NCBI GenBank assembly: GCA_002238505.1
Contig: MPMM01000001.1
Span: 1 to 64,000 of the forward strand
Direction: 5' to 3'
Length of the DNA stretch: 64,000 bases
Origin: SAR202 cluster bacterium bin22
GTDB lineage: Bacteria > Chloroflexota > Dehalococcoidia > Lucifugimonadales > UBA3495
A model generated the notes under the pieces. That model was not told where the DNA came from, did not search any database, and worked only from the letters and a program-made list of their open reading frames with translations. Shown in pieces: positions 50,469 through 57,492 of the stretch. Numbering within the stretch: the stretch's first letter is position 1; every line of letters begins with the position of its first letter. The translations under genes were made by a program, and so were the position numbers.

Positions 50469-52010
50469 ATGAAATACGACGTAATAATCATTGGCGCCGG
50501 CTCAGCCGGCAGTGTGCTGGCGACCCGCCTGTCGGAAGATCCGAACCGGTCAGTGCTGTTGCTGGAGGCAGGGCCAGACTATCCCAGTTTTGAGCAGATA
50601 CCTGATGATGTGAAGTATGGCTATAACACGGCCAAGGCTATTGCCGGCCCGCACATGTGGGGCTATCGGGCAAAGGCCAGGCCTGACCACGAGAATACGT
50701 TCCACCTGCCCCGGGGAAGGGTGGTGGGCGGCAGCAGCGCCGTCAACGGGCAGGTTTGGCTGAGGGCAGTGCCTGAGGACTTTGACAACTGGGTTGAGTG
50801 GGGCAATGAGGAGTGGTCTTACCAGGAGATTATGCCTTACTTGAACCGGATAGAAACTGACCTGGACTTCGGTGGGGATTTTCACGGCTCGGAAGGGCCC
50901 ATTCCCGTACGGCGGCACAAGCGGGAAGAATGGCTGCCTACGCAGGAAGCCTTTTACCGCGCCTGTATAGAGGCTGGACTGCCCAATTGCGAAGACATGA
51001 ACGACCCGGACTCCACTGGCGTGGGACCCCGCCCAATGAATAACGTGGACGGCGTAAGGATGAGCGCCGCAATTACCTACCTGGACCTGGCCCGCCATCG
51101 CCTCAACTTGACCGTGCGTGCCGGGGTAACGGTGCGAAGAATCCTGTTTGAAGGCACCAGGGCTGTGGGAGTAGAGGTGGACAGCGGGGAGGACCGTTTT
51201 GTCATCGAGGGCGAACGTGTAATACTGAGCGGCGGCGCCATAGCTTCGCCCCAACTGTTAATGCTGTCAGGAGTGGGGCCCAGAGAGCACCTGGAGTCCC
51301 TGGGCATCCCGGTGGTCCACGACCTGCCCGGGGTGGGGCAAAACCTGCGGGACCATCCCCTGGTGGCGTTGCAGTTTGCCGTGGCCCGGGAATACCTGGA
51401 CGACCCCGATACCCCGTGGAGCCAGGTCGCCCTGCGTTATACGTCGGAAGGTTCGGCAACCCGGAACGATATGCAGGTACTGCCGGGCTGGTTTGCCGAT
51501 GCCCGGGGCGGCGCACCGGATGCTGCCGCCGGAATGAGGATGGCGCCAGCGCTGGAGAATGCCAGTACCGCTGGAGAATTGCGACTGACCGCCAATGATC
51601 CCCATGTTCAGCCCGAACTTAGTTACAACTACCTGGACGACGCCAAGGACCGGGCCAGAATGCGGGAGGCGGTACGCCTGTGCGTGCGCCTGTCCCAGTC
51701 TCCAGCCTTCGAAGGCGTTATTACCCAGCGTGTGTCGCCTACGGACGAGGACCTGGAATCCGATGAGGCGCTGGATGCCTGGATGCTGCATAACGTCTCG
51801 ACCCAGCAGCACTCCTCTGGCACCTGCAAGATGGGGCCATCTGACGATACCCTGGCGGTGGTGGACCAGTACTGCCGTGTGTACGGCGTAACCAACTTGA
51901 ACGTAATTGACGCATCAGTTATGCCGGACGTTGTCCGCGCCAATACCAACGTAACTACGCTGATGATTGCAGAGAGGCTTTCCGACTGGATAAGAGACGG
52001 TAAGGCGTAA
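50469..52010 (+). CDS. GMC family oxidoreductase (choline dehydrogenase-like)
   Basis: YDVIIIGAGSAGSVLATRLSEDP; GRVVGGSSAVNGQVWLR; C-terminal ASVMPDVVRANTNVTTLMIAERLSD. Confidence 0.95.
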   Translation: MKYDVIIIGAGSAGSVLATRLSEDPNRSVLLLEAGPDYPSFEQIPDDVKYGYNTAKAIAGPHMWGYRAKARPDHENTFHLPRGRVVGGSSAVNGQVWLRAVPEDFDNWVEWGNEEWSYQEIMPYLNRIETDLDFGGDFHGSEGPIPVRRHKREEWLPTQEAFYRACIEAGLPNCEDMNDPDSTGVGPRPMNNVDGVRMSAAITYLDLARHRLNLTVRAGVTVRRILFEGTRAVGVEVDSGEDRFVIEGERVILSGGAIASPQLLMLSGVGPREHLESLGIPVVHDLPGVGQNLRDHPLVALQFAVAREYLDDPDTPWSQVALRYTSEGSATRNDMQVLPGWFADARGGAPDAAAGMRMAPALENASTAGELRLTANDPHVQPELSYNYLDDAKDRARMREAVRLCVRLSQSPAFEGVITQRVSPTDEDLESDEALDAWMLHNVSTQQHSSGTCKMGPSDDTLAVVDQYCRVYGVTNLNVIDASVMPDVVRANTNVTTLMIAERLSDWIRDGKA

Positions 52011-52050
52011 GTCTATCTGCCACCAACAAGTACTCTTGCCACTACGCCAT

Positions 52051-52078
52051 GTGGGCCACCTTACTCAGGGTGGCCCAC
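52051..52078 (+). terminator. terminator-like hairpin
   Basis: gtgggccacc-ttactcag-ggtggcccac. Confidence 0.55.
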
Positions 52079-52196
52079 TTCCTTGGGATAGTGGCCTTTG
52101 GATGGTGGCGCCATGCCTGGTGAGCAGGGCGAGTTACCCAGCCCGTTTCCAGTTGCTCAGGTTCACCAACTCCGATTGGAACGAACCCGCTGTCCA

Positions 52197-52228
52197 TTGC
52201 ATTTCATGTAATGAGTCATAAAATGCAA
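52197..52228. promoter_or_regulatory. inverted repeat upstream of Fur-family gene
   Basis: ttgcattt ... aaatgcaa, perfect 8-bp arms separated by 16 nt. Confidence 0.4.
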
Positions 52229-52238
52229 ACAGAAAATA

Positions 52239-52267
52239 TTGACAGCGATTGGTTTACTCCATAAACT
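52239..52267 (+). promoter_or_regulatory. predicted sigma70-type promoter
   Basis: ttgaca-N17-taaact ahead of Fur-family gene. Confidence 0.55.
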
Positions 52268-52273
52268 GTAGTC

Positions 52274-52285
52274 GCAAACGTTTGC
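52274..52285. promoter_or_regulatory. 12-bp perfect palindrome, candidate operator
   Basis: gcaaacgtttgc at the predicted transcription start, 17 bp before ATG 52302. Confidence 0.5.
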
Positions 52286-52301
52286 AACAACTGGGAATGT
52301 T

Positions 52302-52784
52302 ATGACCAGCTATGAGCATCTCCTCCAGGTCTTAAGAGACCAAGGTCACCGGCTGACTCCTCAGCGGCTAATCGTTCTGAGGGTTGTTGCCGAGGGACAC
52401 CAGCACATGGGTGTGGACGAAGTGTTCCGGGAAGCTCAGGCTGCGTATCCTTTTATGGACCTGGCAACCGTTTACCGTACCCTGCGGCTATTCAAGCAAG
52501 TGGGGTTGGTGACCGAGGTCGCCATCGGTGACCGGCTGCACTATGAGCTGATCCAACCGGATGACCGACATCACCACATGGTTTGTCGGGTATGTCATGG
52601 GGCCTTCAACCTTAGTCCGCACTACCTGGAAGAGTTCAACAGCACCCTTGTGAACGAGTTCGGATTTGTGCCCGACCTGGACCATTTTACGATTACCGGC
52701 GTCTGTGTAAACTGCCGATCTGAAGGCCGAAAGCCTTCAGACCAGATTCCGAAAGAAGTCTTGACACATGAGGACCACTCTTAA
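52302..52784 (+). CDS. Fur family transcriptional regulator (Zur-like by context)
   Basis: HRLTPQRLIVLRVVAEGHQHMGVDEVF; DLATVYRTLRLFKQVGLV; HHHMVCRVC and CVNC motifs. Confidence 0.93.
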   Translation: MTSYEHLLQVLRDQGHRLTPQRLIVLRVVAEGHQHMGVDEVFREAQAAYPFMDLATVYRTLRLFKQVGLVTEVAIGDRLHYELIQPDDRHHHMVCRVCHGAFNLSPHYLEEFNSTLVNEFGFVPDLDHFTITGVCVNCRSEGRKPSDQIPKEVLTHEDHS

Positions 52785-53829
52785 ATCCATTCTACGTCTG
52801 CAGAGACTCTCAATTCTGGCTGTTCTGGCAACTGTTCTCACGGCAACGGTGGGGTGTGCCACCCAGGGAGAGTCCGGCTCTCCAGCGAACGTTGAGACCG
52901 GGGATTCATCCCGGGCTGCCCTAAAGGTGGCCAGCACCGTCTCTCCCATTACCAGCCTGGCGGAGAATATCGGTGGAGACCGAATCAGGCTGACCGGGAT
53001 AGTGCCGGAAGGCACCAATTCCCATACCTTCGAGCCAGCCCCGTCGGTGGCCGCCATCCTGGCCGAAGCCGACCTCTTTATTGCCAACGGTTTGTTCCTG
53101 GAAGAACCCACCATCAGGATGGCGGAAGCCAACCAGAAGGAAGGGGCCGTTCACCTGATCCTGGGCCCCAAAACCATCACTGAAGAGGAATGGGTCTTTG
53201 ACTTTTCCTTCCCCCAGGACGAGGGACATCCCAACCCCCACCTGTGGACCGCGCCTCACCTGGCTCTGAGATATGCCCAACACATCCGGGATGAACTTGT
53301 GCGGCTGGACGCAGATAACGCAGCCTACTACGAAGAAAACTTTGATGCCCTGGCGGCCAGCATCAACGATCTGGACCGGCGGGTAATGGCGGCTACGGAA
53401 ACCATTCCCCCGGTAAACCGCAAGCTGCTCACCTACCACGACTCTTTCCCATACTTTGGTCCCAGATACGGCTTTGAAATTATTGGGGCCATCCAGCCCT
53501 CCGACTTTACTGAACCTTCCGCCCGCGAGGTTGCTTCTCTGATCGACCAGGTCAGGGAGAGTGAGGTGCCAGCGATTTTCGGGTCGGAAGTTTTTCCCAG
53601 TCCTGTGATGCAGCAGATTGCCCGGGAGGGCGGAGCTGAATTTGTGGACGAACTCAGGGACGACGATCTGCCGGGTGGCCCTGGAGACCCTGAGCATACT
53701 TATATGGGGTTGATCCTGGAGGACGTGAGAATAATAGTTAATGCCCTGGAGGGCGATCCGTCGCCACTTGAGGGGTATGACCCCGGCCATGTTTTTGAGG
53801 GGGAAAGCGGAGCAGTTTACCCCCAGTAA
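52768..53829 (+). CDS. metal ABC transporter substrate-binding protein (ZnuA/TroA-like)
   Basis: KVASTVSPITSLAENIGGDRIRLTGIVPEGTNSHTFEPAPS; HPNPHLWTAP; YHDSFPYFGPRYG. Confidence 0.93.
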   Translation: MRTTLKSILRLQRLSILAVLATVLTATVGCATQGESGSPANVETGDSSRAALKVASTVSPITSLAENIGGDRIRLTGIVPEGTNSHTFEPAPSVAAILAEADLFIANGLFLEEPTIRMAEANQKEGAVHLILGPKTITEEEWVFDFSFPQDEGHPNPHLWTAPHLALRYAQHIRDELVRLDADNAAYYEENFDALAASINDLDRRVMAATETIPPVNRKLLTYHDSFPYFGPRYGFEIIGAIQPSDFTEPSAREVASLIDQVRESEVPAIFGSEVFPSPVMQQIAREGGAEFVDELRDDDLPGGPGDPEHTYMGLILEDVRIIVNALEGDPSPLEGYDPGHVFEGESGAVYPQ

Positions 53830-53863
53830 CTGAAGCGAGAAAAAGCGGAACCAAGGATTACCA

Positions 53864-54799
53864 ATGCTACATCCATTTCCCCACCAGCGTGGGGCGGGCG
53901 AACCGATAGTAGAGCTTGAAGGGGTCACCGCCGGGTACGAAGGCCATGTGGTCCTCTCCGACGTGGACCTCCGCATAATGCCGGGGGACTTTGTTGGGTT
54001 TCTGGGGCCCAGCGGTTCTGGGAAAACAACCCTCCTGCGCACAATTCTCGGGGCATCCAGGGTGTTTGGAGGACAGGCCAGGGTTAATGGGCAGGCGGTC
54101 AATCGGCGTGGCTCCCAGGCAGGGTATGTTCCGCAGCTGGAGACCATAGACTGGAACTTTCCAGTGACAGTTGAGGAAGTGGTGATGATGGGGTACACCC
54201 GGGGTAACCCCTTCTTTCCCTGGCACCGGAAGAGTGACTGGAGAGTTGCGCGGGAAATGATGGAGCGGCTGGGCATCGCCCACTTGGAGGGACGGCATAT
54301 TCGCCAGCTTTCCGGAGGTCAGCAGCAGCGCGTGTTCCTGGCCCGGGCCCTGGTCAGCAACCCCTCCCTGCTATTGCTGGATGAACCCACCAGCGGCGTG
54401 GACATCAAGACCCGAGACGAGGTTATGCACCTGCTGCACGAACTTAATCACCAGGGCATTACGATCGCGATGACCACCCACGAGATTAACGCCGTGGCAG
54501 CGCACCTGCCCTGGCTGGTATGTATCAACGGACATGTGCTGGCCGAGGGGCCTCCTTCCCAGGTAATCTCGCCGGAAATCCTGCATCTCACCTATGGCGC
54601 CAATATGCCTGTCATAGAGTATGAGGGCATGACTCTGGTGGCGGAAAGCCCTCACCACTTCGGCAGAAACGGAAGCGTCAAAGCGGCGACCAACGGTGCC
54701 GGCAAGGGAAATGATATTGCCCTCCTCCAGGAGGCCGAGAGCAAAGAAGGAGACCACAAGCACCCGGTGGGCGCCCATGGGCCTGCGGGACAGGACTAG
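53864..54799 (+). CDS. metal ABC transporter ATP-binding protein (ZnuC-like)
   Basis: GPSGSGKTT Walker A; LSGGQQQRVFLARALVSNPSLLLLDEPTSGVD. Confidence 0.95.
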   Translation: MLHPFPHQRGAGEPIVELEGVTAGYEGHVVLSDVDLRIMPGDFVGFLGPSGSGKTTLLRTILGASRVFGGQARVNGQAVNRRGSQAGYVPQLETIDWNFPVTVEEVVMMGYTRGNPFFPWHRKSDWRVAREMMERLGIAHLEGRHIRQLSGGQQQRVFLARALVSNPSLLLLDEPTSGVDIKTRDEVMHLLHELNHQGITIAMTTHEINAVAAHLPWLVCINGHVLAEGPPSQVISPEILHLTYGANMPVIEYEGMTLVAESPHHFGRNGSVKAATNGAGKGNDIALLQEAESKEGDHKHPVGAHGPAGQD

Positions 54800-54804
54800 G
54801 GGAA

Positions 54805-55746
54805 TTGGACACGGTATTTGCACCTTTTGGGTACGAGTTTTTTGTTAATGGCGTAATCGCTGCCACCATGGCGGGGGGCCTGTGCGGGCTGGTGGGAGTT
54901 TACGTCGTGTTGCGGCACATGGCCTACATTGGTCATGGGCTGGCTCACTCGGTTTTCGGCGGGGCAGTGATAAGCCACTTTGTGGTATTCAACGTTATAT
55001 TTGCCGGGGCAGTGGGCGGTTCTATTGGTTATGACGGCCCCCGAGAATCGTACCTGTTTCTGGGTGCGATCATATGGGGATTCCTCTCCGCCCTCTTGAT
55101 AACCCTTATAACCCGAATGAGAATCATCGGCGCCGATGCAGCCATTGGCATTATTACGACCGCCAGCTTCGCGCTGGGCATAGCCTTGATCAGTTATACG
55201 AGGTCTTTTCGGGACTTTGAGGCCCAACTGTTCGGTAACATTCTCGGTGTTACGTATGGGGACCTGGTTACCCTTTTCGCTGTTACGGTGGTTACTTCCG
55301 TAGTCTTTCTGGTGGGTTACAAACAGTTCCTCTTCTCGGCCTTCGAGCCCGAGGTGGCAGGATTCTATGGTGTGCCCACATGGCTGACGGATACGATATT
55401 CTCGCTGGTGCTGGCGGCTACAATTGTTGCCTCCCTGGACGTGCTAGGAGTAACCATGATTGCCGCGGCCATAGTGATCCCGCCCATTATTGCCCGCCTG
55501 CTGACCAACCGGTTCCGCACGATGATGATTCTTTCCACTGTCACCGGCGCCTTCTGTGGATTCGGAGGCGTGTATGTGAGCTGGGTGCTGGACATTTCTA
55601 CAGGCGCCAGCGTGGTTATCTTCTCTTCCGCCCTGTTCGTGTTGACCCTGATTTTCAACAACGTGAAAGGATTTCGGGCCTTCGGGTCCGGCGCCCGTAC
55701 CAACAGGACAGGCAACTCAAGAGGCCAGGCCGCTGTCTTTGACTAG
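54805..55746 (+). CDS. metal ABC transporter permease (ZnuB-like)
   Basis: GLCGLVGVYVVLRHMAYIGHGLAHSVFGGAVIS; ADAAIGIITTASFALGIALIS; TTG start. Confidence 0.93.
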   Translation: MDTVFAPFGYEFFVNGVIAATMAGGLCGLVGVYVVLRHMAYIGHGLAHSVFGGAVISHFVVFNVIFAGAVGGSIGYDGPRESYLFLGAIIWGFLSALLITLITRMRIIGADAAIGIITTASFALGIALISYTRSFRDFEAQLFGNILGVTYGDLVTLFAVTVVTSVVFLVGYKQFLFSAFEPEVAGFYGVPTWLTDTIFSLVLAATIVASLDVLGVTMIAAAIVIPPIIARLLTNRFRTMMILSTVTGAFCGFGGVYVSWVLDISTGASVVIFSSALFVLTLIFNNVKGFRAFGSGARTNRTGNSRGQAAVFD

Positions 55747-55888
55747 GTTGCTCCTCCAGGCAGACCTTCCTTAGCCAGGGTAGCTTACTCTTGTCCCAAC
55801 CTCGTGTTAAACTTGGCCCAATTTCCCGAAGGTCTCGCCAGATGGCGGGAGAATCGTTGCAAATAACCCAACCGAAGGAGGGACCAAA

Positions 55889-57364
55889 ATGGCGCATGCC
55901 CATCACCACCAATCCCCTCTACAGGTAAACGAAGAGCACCGCGGTTTTCGACGCGGTGCCGCGTTCATTATTGGCGGCCTTACCAGCGGGCACGGGGTAT
56001 TCCACTGGCTCACCCAGAGCTTCATAGTCGTGTTGCCGGAAGTGCGGGACCTGCTACTGGGGGGGAGCGTAATCGCCGCCACTAGCATCCAGACGACCAG
56101 GGAGATCGCATCGGGAGTGGTTTCCCTGCCTGGCGGCGTGCTTACGGATGCACTACGCAGGCACTGGGGCTGGGTGATGGCCGTGTGCATGGCCATGTTT
56201 GGAGTCGGATGGATACTGATGGCTGCCGGAGGCTGGACGGTTCCGGGCAGCGCCTGGTTGACTTCGGAGCAGTCAATGGCTGCCGGGGAGGCGTCCGGGG
56301 AGTTGAATGTCCTGGGCTATTTGCTGCTGCTGTTTGGCATGGCGGTGGTGGGCATGGCGGCGTCCTTCTGGCACCTGCCGGCGGTGGCGGCGCTGTCTGC
56401 GCAGTTCAGCCACCGGCGGGCTTCTGTGCTGTCCTTCCACGGTGTGGGCGGCAATGTGGGCGACGTTATCGGGCCGGTGCTTACTGGGTTACTGCTGTCC
56501 GTCCTTACCTGGCAGGGCATTATAACCATTTATGGCGCGGTGCCGGTGTTCCTGGCCTTCCTGGTCTTCTGGGCCTTCCGCGATATTGGGCAGCAGCGGC
56601 ACGGCGAGGAGCAGCAACGTCCCGCCAGCACCATGCGGCACCAGATAGACGAGACCAAAATCCTGATGCACAACGGTCGCATGTGGGGCATTACTGCGGT
56701 GGCAGGGCTACGCGGAATGGCCTACATTGGCTTTATTACAGTGCTGCCCCTGTACCTGGCGGACGAACTGAACCTGAAACTACAGGACGGTGAAGGCGGG
56801 TTTGAGAACCTGTTCATTCGGGGGTCATTGATCGGGCTGCTGGTGCTGGTGGGTATTTTTGCCAGCCCAATTATGGGTTACCTGTCCGATCGCTTTGGCC
56901 GTAAGCTGGTGCTGATACCCGGGATGGCCGTGCTGGCCGTATTAACTTTCCTGATGGCATCTTTCGGCGATACCCTCGCCGGCATGACCATACTACTGGC
57001 TGGTCTTGGGCTATTCCTCTACAGTGACCAACCCATCCTGACGGCCACCGCCATGGACATTGTTCGGGAGGGAACAGCAGCCACTACCCTGGGGCTGATG
57101 TCCACATCACGCTTCATATTCAGTGCGGTTTCTCCCCTGATTGCCGGGGCCTTGTACACGATAAATCCCGACAACCTGTTCTATTACACAACGGGTCTTT
57201 ACGTGGCGGCCATCGTGATACTTTTCTTCATACGGCTGCCCAGGCCGGCGCAGGCGCCGACCGGTGACGGCCATCATGACCACGGACACGGACACGATCA
57301 CGCCGCCCACGAGGCGCCCGTCGAAGAGGAAGGGCACGGTCATGACCATGGGCATCGCCACTGA
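55889..57364 (+). CDS. MFS transporter with His-rich termini
   Basis: 12-TM-like MFS sequence, SDRFGRK loop; N-term MAHAHHH and C-term DGHHDHGHGHDHAAHEAPVEEEGHGHDHGHRH; RBS aaggaggg. Confidence 0.92.
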   Translation: MAHAHHHQSPLQVNEEHRGFRRGAAFIIGGLTSGHGVFHWLTQSFIVVLPEVRDLLLGGSVIAATSIQTTREIASGVVSLPGGVLTDALRRHWGWVMAVCMAMFGVGWILMAAGGWTVPGSAWLTSEQSMAAGEASGELNVLGYLLLLFGMAVVGMAASFWHLPAVAALSAQFSHRRASVLSFHGVGGNVGDVIGPVLTGLLLSVLTWQGIITIYGAVPVFLAFLVFWAFRDIGQQRHGEEQQRPASTMRHQIDETKILMHNGRMWGITAVAGLRGMAYIGFITVLPLYLADELNLKLQDGEGGFENLFIRGSLIGLLVLVGIFASPIMGYLSDRFGRKLVLIPGMAVLAVLTFLMASFGDTLAGMTILLAGLGLFLYSDQPILTATAMDIVREGTAATTLGLMSTSRFIFSAVSPLIAGALYTINPDNLFYYTTGLYVAAIVILFFIRLPRPAQAPTGDGHHDHGHGHDHAAHEAPVEEEGHGHDHGHRH

Positions 57365-57414
57365 AGCCTGTCGCAGACCGGACAAAGGGCGGTCCCAACC
57401 CAAGTAAGCTTCAT

Positions 57415-57445
57415 TTCCCGCACCCATTTCGGGTGCGGGAATTCT
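57415..57445 (+). terminator. rho-independent terminator
   Basis: ttcccgcaccc-atttc-gggtgcgggaa then ttcttt. Confidence 0.75.
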
Positions 57446-57492
57446 TTGGCCGGTGCTATACTGAAACCCAGAGATCGGGGAGGTGGCGGAAG

